Shown here: piece after piece, positions 30,367 through 39,361 of the stretch
Numbering within the stretch: position 1 is the stretch's first letter
Layout: each line of letters starts with the position of its first letter
Source of the DNA: Acidobacteriota bacterium
GTDB lineage: Bacteria > Acidobacteriota > Blastocatellia > Pyrinomonadales > Pyrinomonadaceae
Assembly (NCBI GenBank): GCA_020199835.1
Contig: JAIVJV010000009.1
Location: forward strand, 806,001-870,000
Direction of reading: 5' to 3'
DNA length: 64,000 bases
Translations under genes and position numbers: made by a program
Notes under the pieces: generated by a model
The model's database searches: none
What the model was told of the DNA's origin: nothing
The model's input: the letters and a program-made list of their open reading frames with translations, nothing else

Positions 30367-30499
30367 AAGCCGGTCGGCACGGAAAGGGTGACTATTCCCG
30401 TGTCCCGCGCCAGTTTCGGCTGCGGCGACTTGATTGACGGGAGCGCGAAGGCGCGGAGTATGAGGTAGCCAAGGCGAGCGCGAAGCACGCGGCCGGCTT
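30367..30499 (+). ncRNA. Candidate structured RNA of unknown family between dnaA and rpmH
   Basis: A 133-base stretch can fold into nested helices: an outer 10-bp stem AAGCCGGTCG (30367-30376) with CGGCCGGCTT (30490-30499, one G-U), an inner stem GCACGG (30377-30382) with CCGTGT (30398-30403), and a perfect 7-bp stem CCGCGCC (30405-30411) with GGCGCGG (30450-30456). A small hairpin ATCCTT/AAGGAT follows at 30502-30515. It matches no riboswitch, RNase P, SRP, 6S or tmRNA consensus I know. The strand is assumed to be that of rpmH. It lies upstream of the rpmH promoter, so it may be a separate transcript. Confidence 0.35.
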
Positions 30500-30561
30500 G
30501 GATCCTTAAAAGGATTGAAGGCTAAAGGTCTGACAGATGCTTTACAGTACCGGCCGTTTTC

Positions 30562-30590
30562 TTGACATAACTTCTGACGAAGATTAGTCT
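30562..30590 (+). promoter_or_regulatory. Promoter of the rpmH-rnpA operon
   Basis: A perfect -35 TTGACA (30562-30567), 17-bp spacer and -10 TAGTCT (30585-30590; T, A and final T conserved). Transcription from about 30597 would leave a short leader with AGGAG before the rpmH ATG. Confidence 0.6.
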
Positions 30591-30623
30591 TAGCGTTTTC
30601 GTTTTTCTAGGAGACTCATCACT

Positions 30624-30770
30624 ATGTCGAAGCGCACTTTTCAACCTAACAACAGACGACGGGCGAAGACCCACGGTTTTCGCGCGCGCATGGCGACCAA
30701 AAACGGCCGCCTCGTGCTGAAGCGGCGCCGCGCCAAAGGCCGCAAGCGACTCACTCCGGCGCATTATTAA
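30624..30770 (+). CDS. rpmH: 50S ribosomal protein L34
   Basis: 48 residues, very basic. The family signature is clear: [20 protein letters not shown] at the N-terminus followed by [20 protein letters not shown] and a short tail ending LTPAHY. AGGAG (30609-30613) precedes the ATG. L34 sits near the polypeptide exit side of the large subunit. Divergent from dnaA and followed by rnpA, the near-universal order at bacterial origins. Confidence 0.97.
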   Translation: MSKRTFQPNNRRRAKTHGFRARMATKNGRLVLKRRRAKGRKRLTPAHY

Positions 30771-30792
30771 GAACTGCATTGCTCCCTGATGC

Positions 30793-31152
30793 ATGCGGCA
30801 GAACTTGCGTGACTCCAGAGAATTTCAGCGCGTCTACAGGAACGGGATACGCTATGACGGCGTATTCATCACCGTGTTTGTCGTCGAGAACGACGGTTTA
30901 AATCATCGCCTGGGAGTGACCGCTTCAAAGAAGGCTCTCGGCAAAGCGGTGCAACGAAATCGAGCAAAGCGCCTGCTCCGAGAAACTTTTCGATCAAACG
31001 AAACGTCTTTGCGGACGCTGGCGAAAAATTACGATTGGGTCTTGAATGCGAAGGCGGCAGTGTTGAGTCAAAAGTTGAATGCGCCACGCCAGGAGTTGGA
31101 AGGAATAATTGAGAGGGTTGGCAGACAGGAACAACGGGATCCCCTTAGGTAA
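30793..31152 (+). CDS. rnpA: Ribonuclease P protein component
   Basis: 119 residues, basic. It helps the RNase P RNA cut pre-tRNA 5' leaders. The RNR motif appears as [17 protein letters not shown] (about 51-67) and the N-terminal [14 protein letters not shown] is typical. It follows rpmH by 22 bases; I see no strong ribosome-binding site at the ATG, so translation may depend on rpmH. The RNA subunit gene is not in the window. Confidence 0.95.
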   Translation: MRQNLRDSREFQRVYRNGIRYDGVFITVFVVENDGLNHRLGVTASKKALGKAVQRNRAKRLLRETFRSNETSLRTLAKNYDWVLNAKAAVLSQKLNAPRQELEGIIERVGRQEQRDPLR

Positions 31153-31163
31153 GCGATGGTTGT

Positions 31164-31373
31164 GTGAAGACGGCTCTGATCTCAATTCTTAAAGTTTATA
31201 AGTTGGCGATTTCTCCACTGCTACCTCCTTCGTGCCGATTCATTCCCACGTGTTCGGAATATGCTGTTGACGCAATTTCTCGCTACGGCGCTGCCCGAGG
31301 AACTGTGTTGGCTATCCGGCGATTGCTTCGTTGCCATCCATTCAACCCCGGAGGCTACGATCCGGTTAAATAG
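31164..31373 (+). CDS. yidD: Membrane protein insertion efficiency factor YidD
   Basis: 69 residues from a GTG at 31164. The conserved core [20 protein letters not shown] and the C-terminal [17 protein letters not shown], with the three family cysteines, are all present. It is a small amphipathic inner-membrane-associated protein that assists YidC-dependent insertion, and it lies between rnpA and yidC as usual. Confidence 0.95.
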   Translation: MKTALISILKVYKLAISPLLPPSCRFIPTCSEYAVDAISRYGAARGTVLAIRRLLRCHPFNPGGYDPVK

Positions 31374-31391
31374 CCGGTTAGTTACGACAAA

Positions 31392-33236
31392 ATGCAACAA
31401 CGACGACTTCTACTTGCCTTAATACTCTCCTCAGCAATTTTATTTCTGTGGACATATCTTTACCCGGCTCCGCCACCTACCAATCAACAACAGAGCGCGC
31501 AGTCGGGGCCATCGCCCGCGGCGACCGCAACGGCGACGCAATCACCAGCGCAAACTGCGCCTGCGACTGCGCCAGTCACAGCCATCAGCCAGGCTCCGCA
31601 AAGAACGATCACGGTCGAGAGCGATTACTTTAGAGCGACGTTTGACACTCGCGGCGCCGAACCTGTCAGTTGGATCATCAAGAGAAATAAAATAAGTAAG
31701 ACAGAGATCTACTCCGTCGCCGGCAAGAAGAGTGACAAGATTCCGCTCGAGCTCATCTCTCCGGAAGGATTGAAGCGACAGCCTCGGTCGGTGCCGATGC
31801 AGTTGCAAACAGGAGACGCAACGCTGGACGAAGTGCTCGCTGCGTCAACCTATCGAGTGGAAGGCGTTGACGTAACCAACGGCGATGCCCATGTGAATCT
31901 GGCCCCACGTGAGAAGAAGCAGCTTACGTTCGTACTCGAAGACTCGAATGGACTTCAAGTCAGGAAAGCGATCGACTTCGACGCGGAAAAGTATGAGACG
32001 GGTCTCGCTGTTTCAGTGAAGCGGGGCGACACGAGCGTTCCGCAAGTGAAGGTGACGGTCGGACCGAGCATCGGCGATCAGGGAATTACTTACCACACGT
32101 TTTATTCCGTTGCTCCGGAAGCGGTTGCTTTCGTTGGAGAACAACTCGAACGACACCTCGCACATGCGATTAACGAGAACAGCAGCAGTCCCGATCGCTT
32201 AACACTGAATGGCTCAATGGATTGGGCAGGCGTCGCGGACACTTACTTTGCGATGGTCGTGGTGCCACGGCAGAAAGTCGAGGGGCTCGAATACCGTACC
32301 GTCTCGTACGAGCACAAGCCGGATGGCGGCACGGCTGAAAAGCGTTATCTGATCTCAGCGTTGGTTCCGCTGCCGGCGGATGGATCGCGCAGTGTTGTTT
32401 ATGCTGGTCCAAAGGATCATTACTTACTCCAGGAAGTAAATAACGAACTGAGTGGCGCTGTGAATCGCACGATCGATCTCGATGGCTTGATCGACTACGG
32501 TTTTCTCGGTTGGCTGTCGCGCCCGCTCGCCGTTCCGATTCTTGGTGCGATCACCTATCTCTACCAACTAACCAACAGTTACGGCGTCGCGATCATCATT
32601 TTTACGATCGTCATCTACTCGCTCTTCTTTCCCTTGAAATGGCGCTCTTCGAAAGCGATGAAGAAAGCGCAAAAACTTGCCCCGCGGATGAAAGAGTTGC
32701 AAGAGAAGATCAAGGGAATGAAGCCCAACGATCCGCGTTTGAAAGAGCTCCAGATGGACCAGCTGCGCCTGATGAAGGAAGGTAACCCACTGGGCGGGTG
32801 CTTGCCGCTGCTCATTCAGATGCCGTTCTTGTTCGCGCTGTATCGTGCGATCACGATCTCGCTCGACTTTCGCCAGGCAAGTTTCTTGTGGATTCCGGAT
32901 CTCTCGGCCGCCGAACCGTATCTGATTCACATCCTGCCGATCCTCATGACCGGCACGATGGTGGTGTTACAATTAGTGACCCCAGCGCCATCGGCGGATC
33001 CGTTGCAAAGAAAAATGATGGCGATCGGTATGCCGCTCTTCATGCTTTATGTTTTGTGGAGCGCACCGTCAGGTTTGGTTTTGTACTGGCTGGTGGGCAA
33101 CATCGTCGGCTTTTCCCAGCAGTTTCTGATCAATCATTGGACCAAGGACGACGATGAGCCGGAATCGACGCCGACGGCGGTGAAGAAGGTGCCGCCGCGG
33201 AAGAAGCCCATCGATTCGGCAACCGCGCGTACGTGA
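31392..33236 (+). CDS. yidC: Membrane protein insertase YidC
   Basis: 614 residues, the long Gram-negative form. TM1 (about 6-22), a Pro/Ala/Thr-rich linker (about 27-65), the periplasmic beta-sandwich (about 70-350), then the conserved five-helix Oxa1 core (about 375-585), including the cytoplasmic charged hairpin KKAQKLAPRMKELQEKIK and GGCLPLLIQMPFLFALYRAI. A basic C-terminal tail (KKVPPRKKP) may touch the ribosome. It inserts membrane proteins alone or with SecYEG. Confidence 0.97.
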   Translation: MQQRRLLLALILSSAILFLWTYLYPAPPPTNQQQSAQSGPSPAATATATQSPAQTAPATAPVTAISQAPQRTITVESDYFRATFDTRGAEPVSWIIKRNKISKTEIYSVAGKKSDKIPLELISPEGLKRQPRSVPMQLQTGDATLDEVLAASTYRVEGVDVTNGDAHVNLAPREKKQLTFVLEDSNGLQVRKAIDFDAEKYETGLAVSVKRGDTSVPQVKVTVGPSIGDQGITYHTFYSVAPEAVAFVGEQLERHLAHAINENSSSPDRLTLNGSMDWAGVADTYFAMVVVPRQKVEGLEYRTVSYEHKPDGGTAEKRYLISALVPLPADGSRSVVYAGPKDHYLLQEVNNELSGAVNRTIDLDGLIDYGFLGWLSRPLAVPILGAITYLYQLTNSYGVAIIIFTIVIYSLFFPLKWRSSKAMKKAQKLAPRMKELQEKIKGMKPNDPRLKELQMDQLRLMKEGNPLGGCLPLLIQMPFLFALYRAITISLDFRQASFLWIPDLSAAEPYLIHILPILMTGTMVVLQLVTPAPSADPLQRKMMAIGMPLFMLYVLWSAPSGLVLYWLVGNIVGFSQQFLINHWTKDDDEPESTPTAVKKVPPRKKPIDSATART

Positions 33237-33247
33237 GGATGTGTTGA

Positions 33248-33700
33248 ATGACTGAGGTTTCGCAACAAGCAGCGCAGTATCTCGCGGAGGTATTCGATGC
33301 CACTGGTCTGCAACTGCGCGTTGCCGTGAAGCAAGGCGTCGGCGGCGAAGTGCTGGATATCGAGGGCAAGGACGCCGAGCTCCTCCAGGCTCAAACTGGG
33401 GAACTCCTCGAGGCGTTACAACACTTGATTAATCAGGTGTTTGGACGCAGTCTTACGGGAAGCGCGCGCCTGGTCTGTGACGTCAACGGATTTCGCGCCA
33501 CGCGCGAAGCTGAGCTCCAGGCGATGGCGAACCTCGCGGCGAATCGCGTTCGCCAGACGGGTGTGCCGTTTACGTTTGAACCGATGAGCGCGAATGAACG
33601 GCGCATTATTCATTTGACGTTGGCAGACAGTGCCGACTTGTCGACTGAGTCTATCGGTGAAGGCTCAGAGCGTAAGTTGAGAATTGTTCGCAAGAAGTAG
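33248..33700 (+). CDS. KH-R3H RNA-binding protein (Jag/KhpB-like, no Jag_N domain)
   Basis: 150 residues. The N-terminal half reads as a KH domain (EALQHLINQVFGRSL helix followed by RLVCDVNGFRATRE), and residues about 105-150 are an R3H domain with PMSANERRIIHLTLAD and EGSERKLRIV. The N-terminal Jag_N domain found in many homologues is missing. KhpB proteins are RNA chaperone-like regulators, often tied to cell envelope functions. Position between yidC and mnmE confirms the family. Confidence 0.9.
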   Translation: MTEVSQQAAQYLAEVFDATGLQLRVAVKQGVGGEVLDIEGKDAELLQAQTGELLEALQHLINQVFGRSLTGSARLVCDVNGFRATREAELQAMANLAANRVRQTGVPFTFEPMSANERRIIHLTLADSADLSTESIGEGSERKLRIVRKK

Positions 33701-33762
33701 TTGCCCAAAATTAATAAAGAGCAACACCCCACCAGCTCTCTAGTTCCTCGCAACAACTCGCG

Positions 33763-35109
33763 ATGAATACAGTCGTTGCATTATCCACTCCGAGGGGCCG
33801 TGGCGCCCTGGCCGTAATCCGTTTGAGTGGACCCCAGGCGATCGCGATCGCGCAGCGCCTCGCGCGGCTTGATGACTTTGAGCCGCGACGCGCGACGCTG
33901 ACGAAGTTGAGATCCGTCGCGGATGAAGAAGTGTTGGACCAGGTGTTGCTCACTTGCTTTCCGGCGCCTCATTCGTTGACCGGTGAAGACGTCGTGGAGA
34001 TCAGTTGTCATGGTTCGCCGGCGATCGTGCGACGAATCGTTGATGCGACGATCGAGTTGGGCGCCGTGCTCGCGGCGCCTGGCGAGTTCACGCTGCGCGC
34101 GTTGACTAACGGAAAGATCGACTTGGCCCAAGCGGAAGCGATCAGGGATCTGATCGCTGCCCAAACTGACGCCGCGGTGAAGCAAGCCGCGCGGCAACTG
34201 AACGGAGAGTTGTCCAACGCGCTCGATCCGTTCAAACAGGAATTGATTGAAGTGATCGTGTTGCTGGAGTCGGCGCTGGAGTTTGTTGAAGACGATCTCC
34301 CGGAGCCGCAGTTGAACCAGCTCGAGGAGACTTTGGTGTCAGTTATTGGCGGGGTAACTCGATTGAGTCAGAGTTACAGCGCGGGACGCTTGCTGCGGGA
34401 TGGCGCGCGGGTCGCGATTACGGGGCGGCCAAATGTCGGTAAGTCTAGTCTCTTCAACAGTTTAGTGCACAGTGAGCGAGCGATCGTAACCGATGTTCCG
34501 GGTACGACGAGAGATACGTTATCGGAGTTGATTGATATCGGTGGCGTGCCGGTTGTGGTAACTGACACGGCGGGTCTGCGCGAGACAAGTGACAATGTGG
34601 AAAGGCTGGGCGTCGAGCGAACGCACCGCGCGATGGGGGATGCTGACCTGGTGGTGGTTGTGCTCGATGGTTCGACTGAAGTTGGACCAGAAGATCAAGA
34701 GCTTTTGGATCGTACGGCTGATACGCGACGCATCGTTGTCTTGAACAAGAGTGACTTGCCAGATTTTAGATCGTCGTCGCGTTGTCTTCCCGCCGTGGGA
34801 GCGATTAATGTATCAGCGCGAACCGGAGCAGGTCTGGCGAATCTGCACAGCGCGATCGTGGCGAAGTTGAATAGTGACGGTGCGGAAGACGGGAGTTTAC
34901 TGATCACGAACGCGCGCCATTACGATCTACTGCGTAATGCGAAGCGAGAACTGGAAGTCGCGCTTGAGTGTCTTCGCGGTCGCCACAGCGAGGAGTTGGT
35001 GCTGGCGCCGTTACACAATGCGCTGAAGTTGCTGGGCCAAATCACCGGGGAAACAACGACTGAGGATATACTGTCGGAAATCTTCGCCACGTTTTGTATA
35101 GGGAAGTAG
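33763..35109 (+). CDS. mnmE: tRNA uridine-5-carboxymethylaminomethyl synthesis GTPase MnmE
   Basis: 448 residues. N-terminal formyl-THF-binding domain ([17 protein letters not shown]), helical domain, inserted G domain with P-loop GRPNVGKSS (about 217-225), DTAGL (G3) and NKSD (G4), and the invariant C-terminal CIGK. With MnmG it modifies the wobble uridine of several tRNAs. The mnmG ATG follows two bases after the stop. Confidence 0.97.
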   Translation: MNTVVALSTPRGRGALAVIRLSGPQAIAIAQRLARLDDFEPRRATLTKLRSVADEEVLDQVLLTCFPAPHSLTGEDVVEISCHGSPAIVRRIVDATIELGAVLAAPGEFTLRALTNGKIDLAQAEAIRDLIAAQTDAAVKQAARQLNGELSNALDPFKQELIEVIVLLESALEFVEDDLPEPQLNQLEETLVSVIGGVTRLSQSYSAGRLLRDGARVAITGRPNVGKSSLFNSLVHSERAIVTDVPGTTRDTLSELIDIGGVPVVVTDTAGLRETSDNVERLGVERTHRAMGDADLVVVVLDGSTEVGPEDQELLDRTADTRRIVVLNKSDLPDFRSSSRCLPAVGAINVSARTGAGLANLHSAIVAKLNSDGAEDGSLLITNARHYDLLRNAKRELEVALECLRGRHSEELVLAPLHNALKLLGQITGETTTEDILSEIFATFCIGK

Positions 35110-35111
35110 TG

Positions 35112-36989
35112 ATGTCGTTCGACGAGCGTTTTGATGTAATCGTGATTGGCGCCGGCCACGCCGGGTGCGAAGCCGCGTCCGCGTCCGCGCGCCTCGGTGG
35201 GGAGACCGGGCTCATCACCCTTAATCTCGATCTCGTTGGACAGATGTCGTGTAATCCGGCGATCGGCGGAATTGCCAAAGGCCATCTCGTGCGAGAGATC
35301 GACGCGCTCGGCGGAATTATGGGACGCGTGATCGACCGGACCGGCATTCAGTTTCGGTTGCTGAATCGTTCGCGCGGTCCGGCGGTTCAGTCGCCACGCG
35401 CACAGGCTGATCGTTTACGATATCGCAGCGAGATGCGGCGAACGCTTGAGGCGACCTCGAATTTGCATCTTCGGCAAGGAAAAGTCGTTGATTTCATTCT
35501 CGACCAGGGACGGCTCGCCGGCGTCGAGCTTGAGGACGGGCGTCGATTCGGCGCCACTGCTGTCGTGGTCGCAACGGGCACGTTTCTCAACGGTCTCATT
35601 CACACCGGGCGGCGTACGTATCGCGGCGGCCGTGCTGGCGAACCCGCTGCAGTCGAGCTTTCCGAAGCATTGAAACGGCTTGGTTTTCCCGTTGGGCGGC
35701 TCAAAACCGGGACCCCGCCCCGGCTTGACGGCCGAACTATCGATTGGGAGATGTTTGAACCTCAGCCCGGCGACAAAGTTCCCGTTCCGTTTTCTTTCTC
35801 AACCGACCGGCTCGAGCAGAAACAGATCAACTGCTATATCGGCTACACGACGCCGGAAGTTCACGACGCAATCCGCGAGAATATTTCTCAGTCGCCGCTG
35901 TATTCGGGAACGATTAAGGGCGTCGGTCCGCGATATTGCCCGTCCATCGAAGACAAGGTCGTTAAGTTTTCCGACAAGTCGCGCCATCAACTCTTTTTGG
36001 AGCCGGAAGGACACGATACAAACGAGGTCTATCTCAACGGCTTTTCCACGTCCTTGCCCGCCGAACTTCAGCAGGAGCTCGTGAGAATGATTCCCGGTCT
36101 CGACGAAGCGCGCGTCATTCGGCCGGGTTACGCGATCGAGTACGACTTCGTCGATCCGCGGGAGCTCGGGCCGGACTTGCAAGCGGCTCGTCTGCCTGGA
36201 CTCTTTCACGCTGGTCAGCTCAACGGAACGACCGGTTACGAAGAGGCCGCTTGCCAGGGACTGGTGGCCGGTATAAACGCGGCGCTCTACACGCAGAAAC
36301 GAGAGTCGATTCGCTTGCGTAGAGAAGAATCCTACATCGGCGTGCTAATCGAGGATCTCATCAAGCAAGGCGTTGACGAGCCCTACCGAATTTTTACGTC
36401 GCGCGCGGAGTACCGTTTGGCCTTGCGCTATGACAATGCCGATGAACGGCTCCAGCGATACGGCAGGGAACTCGGTCTTGTCGGGGATTCGGATTGGGAG
36501 CGATTCAATTCGCGCCAAGCCCGTCTGGCGCGCTTGAGAACCGCGTTGGACGAAACGCGTCTTCGCCGTGCCGATGCGCAGCACGCCGCGATGAGCGCGC
36601 TTTTGCAGGCCGACTTGGGCGACACGATCACGCTGGCGCAGCTCGCGAAGCGCCCGCGGGTAAACGCGGAATTGATTACGTCGTTGCTTCCGGGAGATCT
36701 GAAGCCCGTTAGCGAGTCCGATCTGAACTCGGTTTTGGCGGATTCACTGTACGAGGGGTATCTCCAAACACAGAAGTCGACGATTGCGAAGTTGTACCAG
36801 CACGACACGCTGCGAATCCCTCGCGAGATGTCGTTTGGGAATATTAGCGGGTTGTCGAATGAAGTCGTCGAGCGGCTGGATCGAGCGCGGCCGCAGACTT
36901 TTGGGGAAGCGAGGCGCTTGCCGGGACTCACGCCGGCGGCGCTGTCGACACTGCTCGTTTTCCTGTCCTTACAACAAAAAGCAGTTTAG
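35112..36989 (+). CDS. mnmG: tRNA uridine-5-carboxymethylaminomethyl synthesis enzyme MnmG
   Basis: 625 residues from the ATG at 35112; an ATG at 35094 in the same frame lies inside mnmE and adds six unconserved residues. FAD-binding GAGHAGCEAA at the N-terminus, the RSRGPAVQSPRAQAD and GRLKTGTPPRLDGRT blocks, GYEEAACQGLVAG for the second FAD motif, and the helical C-terminal domain are all present. It forms a heterotetramer with MnmE. The usual next gene, rsmG, is absent here: parA follows after 134 bp. Confidence 0.97.
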   Translation: MSFDERFDVIVIGAGHAGCEAASASARLGGETGLITLNLDLVGQMSCNPAIGGIAKGHLVREIDALGGIMGRVIDRTGIQFRLLNRSRGPAVQSPRAQADRLRYRSEMRRTLEATSNLHLRQGKVVDFILDQGRLAGVELEDGRRFGATAVVVATGTFLNGLIHTGRRTYRGGRAGEPAAVELSEALKRLGFPVGRLKTGTPPRLDGRTIDWEMFEPQPGDKVPVPFSFSTDRLEQKQINCYIGYTTPEVHDAIRENISQSPLYSGTIKGVGPRYCPSIEDKVVKFSDKSRHQLFLEPEGHDTNEVYLNGFSTSLPAELQQELVRMIPGLDEARVIRPGYAIEYDFVDPRELGPDLQAARLPGLFHAGQLNGTTGYEEAACQGLVAGINAALYTQKRESIRLRREESYIGVLIEDLIKQGVDEPYRIFTSRAEYRLALRYDNADERLQRYGRELGLVGDSDWERFNSRQARLARLRTALDETRLRRADAQHAAMSALLQADLGDTITLAQLAKRPRVNAELITSLLPGDLKPVSESDLNSVLADSLYEGYLQTQKSTIAKLYQHDTLRIPREMSFGNISGLSNEVVERLDRARPQTFGEARRLPGLTPAALSTLLVFLSLQQKAV

Positions 36990-37048
36990 GTTTCACGTGT
37001 CCCCACGGAGCGTAAGGTTCGCCTCAGCGGGTATGTTTCACGTGTCCC
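36990..37048. repeat. Two direct copies of a parS-half-site-like 14-mer upstream of parA
   Basis: GTTTCACGTGTCCC occurs at 36990-37003 and 37035-37048, 45 bp apart, in the 134-bp mnmG-parA gap. The first ten bases equal the left part of parS (GTTTCACGTGAAAC), while the right half differs in the same way in both copies. They could be weak ParB sites or an operator for parAB. Confidence 0.45.
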
Positions 37049-37123
37049 GTTCAGAATAAAACCAAGCGCCGAGACGTTCCAGTGGCTCGCGCGGTCTGGA
37101 TCATGTTAGGTTACGCGGAATAA

Positions 37124-37936
37124 ATGGCCAGGATAATCGCTGTCGCAAACCAGAAGGGCGGAGTCGGGAAGACGACCACAGCGGTCAATCTGGCGGCAGC
37201 TATTGCTATGTGGGGGCATAAAGTCCTTCTCGTCGATGCGGATCCGCAGGGAAACGCCACGTCCGGAGTCGGCATTCAACGCGGGAGCTTTCGCAAGAGC
37301 CTCTATCACAGCCTCGCGTTAGACGAGCCAGTCGGGTCCATAACATTGCCCACCTCGATTCCGACGTTGAGTGTTGTTCCCGCTAATAAGGACTTGGCGG
37401 GGGCGGAAATCGAGTTGGTCGATGTGGTGCAGCGCGAGTTCCGGTTGAGGCGATCGCTGGAGGCAGTCGAATCGGGCTACGAATACCTGATCATCGACTG
37501 TCCACCGTCCCTTGGACTGCTGACGTTAAATGCCCTCACGGCCGCGAAGTCGCTGCTGGTTCCGATTCAGTGTGAATACTACGCCCTCGAAGGTGTGACT
37601 GAGTTGTTCGACACCCTCGCACGGATCCGGCGGCTGCACAATCCGGGACTCATGATCGAAGGATTGCTCCTCACGATGTACGACGTACGGTCAAACTTGT
37701 CCGCCGCCGTAGCCGCGGACCTCCGCGACTTCTACGGCCTCCAGGTTTTCCAGACGGTGATTCCGCGGAACGTCCGCCTCGCCGAAGCGCCAAGCTATGG
37801 AAAGCCGATCATCAGTTACGACGCGAACTCGAAAGGCGCCGAAGCTTACTCACAGCTAGCCAGGGAGATTGTCTATGAATCGAAAAGCACTGGGTCGAGG
37901 TCTGGGGGCTCTACTGTCGTCGGACACGACGGTTGA
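37124..37936 (+). CDS. parA: Chromosome partitioning ATPase ParA (Soj)
   Basis: 270 residues. Deviant Walker A KGGVGKTTTAVNLAAA near residue 11, the A' motif DADPQGNATSG and Walker B LIIDCPPSLGLLT are all present. There is no N-terminal DNA-binding extension, as expected for chromosomal ParA. The last 62 bases overlap the start of parB in another frame, giving an atypical Ser/Gly-rich tail (STGSRSGGSTVVGHDG). It segregates the origin region with ParB-parS. Confidence 0.96.
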   Translation: MARIIAVANQKGGVGKTTTAVNLAAAIAMWGHKVLLVDADPQGNATSGVGIQRGSFRKSLYHSLALDEPVGSITLPTSIPTLSVVPANKDLAGAEIELVDVVQREFRLRRSLEAVESGYEYLIIDCPPSLGLLTLNALTAAKSLLVPIQCEYYALEGVTELFDTLARIRRLHNPGLMIEGLLLTMYDVRSNLSAAVAADLRDFYGLQVFQTVIPRNVRLAEAPSYGKPIISYDANSKGAEAYSQLAREIVYESKSTGSRSGGSTVVGHDG

Positions 37937-38735
37937 TCTCGCCGCCGAACCGACTGAGGTTGACGTCGACGCCATCGTCCCGGGCCCGATGCAGCCACGC
38001 ACCCATTTTGACGAGGGCAGCCTTGAAGGTCTTGCGGATTCTATTCGCAGCCACGGCATCGTGCAGCCGCTCCTCGTTCGTCGCCAAGGCGAACGTTACG
38101 AGCTGATCGCCGGAGAGCGACGTTGGAGAGCCGCGCAGATAGCCGGACTGACGAAAGTTCCGGTCCTCGTGCGAGACGTTCCCGACAAGGACCTTCTGGA
38201 AATCGCGTTGATCGAGAACATCCAGCGCGAGAACCTGAACGCAATCGAAGAAGCCCAGGCGTACAAACGTTTGATAGAAACCGTTGGGTTAACTCAGGAG
38301 GAACTGGCAGCGCGCGTGGGTCGCGATCGGTCGTACATCACAAACTACCTGCGGCTGTTGAAGCTCCCGGAAGATCTCCAAAAACTCGTTGTTGAAGGCC
38401 GCCTCTCGACCGGTCACGCGCGAACGATCCTGGGACTCTCTCATGTCGATCTCCAACGGAAAGTGGCGCGACAGGTGATCGACGGCGGACTGTCGGTCAG
38501 GGCTACCGAACATCTTGTTCGAAAGGCAGTCGAGGGTGCCCCCGCGAAAACGGCGAGCACCGTTGACCCGAACGTTCGCGCCGCCGAGAGCAAGCTCAGA
38601 CGAGCGCTTGGCACACAGGTCAGAATCGTTCAGTTACGCGGAGAAGGGCAGGGAAAGGTCGAGATCAGTTTCTTCAGCAATCAGGATCTCGATCGAATTT
38701 ATAATCTCCTGCTCTCAGCATCGCGGCCAGTGTAA
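37875..38735 (+). CDS. parB: Chromosome partitioning protein ParB (Spo0J)
   Basis: 286 residues from the ATG at 37875 (MNRKALGRGLGALL, the typical ParA-interacting N-terminus); a TTG two codons upstream is possible. The CTPase/ParB-N domain includes QPRTHFDEGSLEGLADSI, GERRWRAAQIAGL and ENIQRENLN; the HTH DNA-binding domain is LTQEELAARVGRDRSYITNYLRLLKLP; a C-terminal dimerisation domain follows. It should bind parS sites such as the candidates in this window. Confidence 0.96.
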   Translation: MNRKALGRGLGALLSSDTTVDLAAEPTEVDVDAIVPGPMQPRTHFDEGSLEGLADSIRSHGIVQPLLVRRQGERYELIAGERRWRAAQIAGLTKVPVLVRDVPDKDLLEIALIENIQRENLNAIEEAQAYKRLIETVGLTQEELAARVGRDRSYITNYLRLLKLPEDLQKLVVEGRLSTGHARTILGLSHVDLQRKVARQVIDGGLSVRATEHLVRKAVEGAPAKTASTVDPNVRAAESKLRRALGTQVRIVQLRGEGQGKVEISFFSNQDLDRIYNLLLSASRPV

Positions 38736-38768
38736 CAAGTAAAAGCAAAGTAAGGATAAAATGTAAAA

Positions 38769-38819
38769 CCACCATTGATCCCCCGGGCTCGTTTATCGCG
38801 AGCGGGCTCCGTTTGGTGG
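38769..38819 (+). other. Hairpin-forming element between parB and the ATP synthase operon
   Basis: Outer arms CCACC (38769-38773) and GGTGG (38815-38819) enclose inner arms GCTCG (38787-38791) and CGAGC (38799-38803), with CCC/GGG between. There is no T-run after it, so it is not a standard terminator; it may be a leader structure for the atp genes starting 70 bases downstream. Confidence 0.3.
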
Positions 38820-38887
38820 AATATAGCCGCACATGTTAGACTCGCGCGCTTTTCGGCAGGTAAGACAATCACTATTAGAGGAATCGG

Positions 38888-39331
38888 ATGTTTCTCGCAG
38901 AGACCTCAATTCAGTTGGTTCCTGACGGTACGTTACTGCTCCATCTCCTGATGGTGGCGGTAATGGTATTCGTCCTTAATCGCACGCTGCTGAAGCCGAT
39001 CAATCAAATCCTCAGCGAGCGTGAAAAACAGATTACTGGTCGGCTCAGAGAGGCGGAGGCGCTGAGCACTGAAACTGAAGAGAAACGCAGGCGATACAAC
39101 TCCGCGTTGCGCGAAGCTCGAGCTGAAGGTTATCGACTGCTTGAGAAGGAGCGTGCCGCGGCTCTAAAAGAGAAGGACGAGAAAGTCCGCCAGTACCGGG
39201 AGCAGATGTCAAAAACGGTGGCCGCTCAGTTGGAAATGACGCGCCAACAGGAGCAATTGGTTCGGCAAGAGCTCGAATCGCAGGCAGCGGTCGTGGGCGA
39301 TATGATTAGTTCGCAGATATTGCGTCGATAA
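38888..39331 (+). CDS. ATP synthase F0 subunit b-type (first of two, b')
   Basis: 147 residues. One N-terminal TM helix (about 15-35; HLLMVAVMVFVLNRTLLKPI) followed by a long, highly charged coiled coil, as in peripheral-stalk b subunits; the PINQILSEREKQI segment after the membrane is characteristic. A second b-type gene follows 30 bases later, so the peripheral stalk is probably a b/b' heterodimer as in cyanobacteria and alpha-proteobacteria. Which copy should be called b' is not certain. Confidence 0.88.
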   Translation: MFLAETSIQLVPDGTLLLHLLMVAVMVFVLNRTLLKPINQILSEREKQITGRLREAEALSTETEEKRRRYNSALREARAEGYRLLEKERAAALKEKDEKVRQYREQMSKTVAAQLEMTRQQEQLVRQELESQAAVVGDMISSQILRR

Positions 39332-39361
39332 CGACAAAATCTCACGTCGCGTGAAAACGAG

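Noticed and set aside
30301..30530. Mini-ORF as the start of a longer protein through the structured region
   Set aside because: The frame stops after seven codons and no other frame is open across the region.
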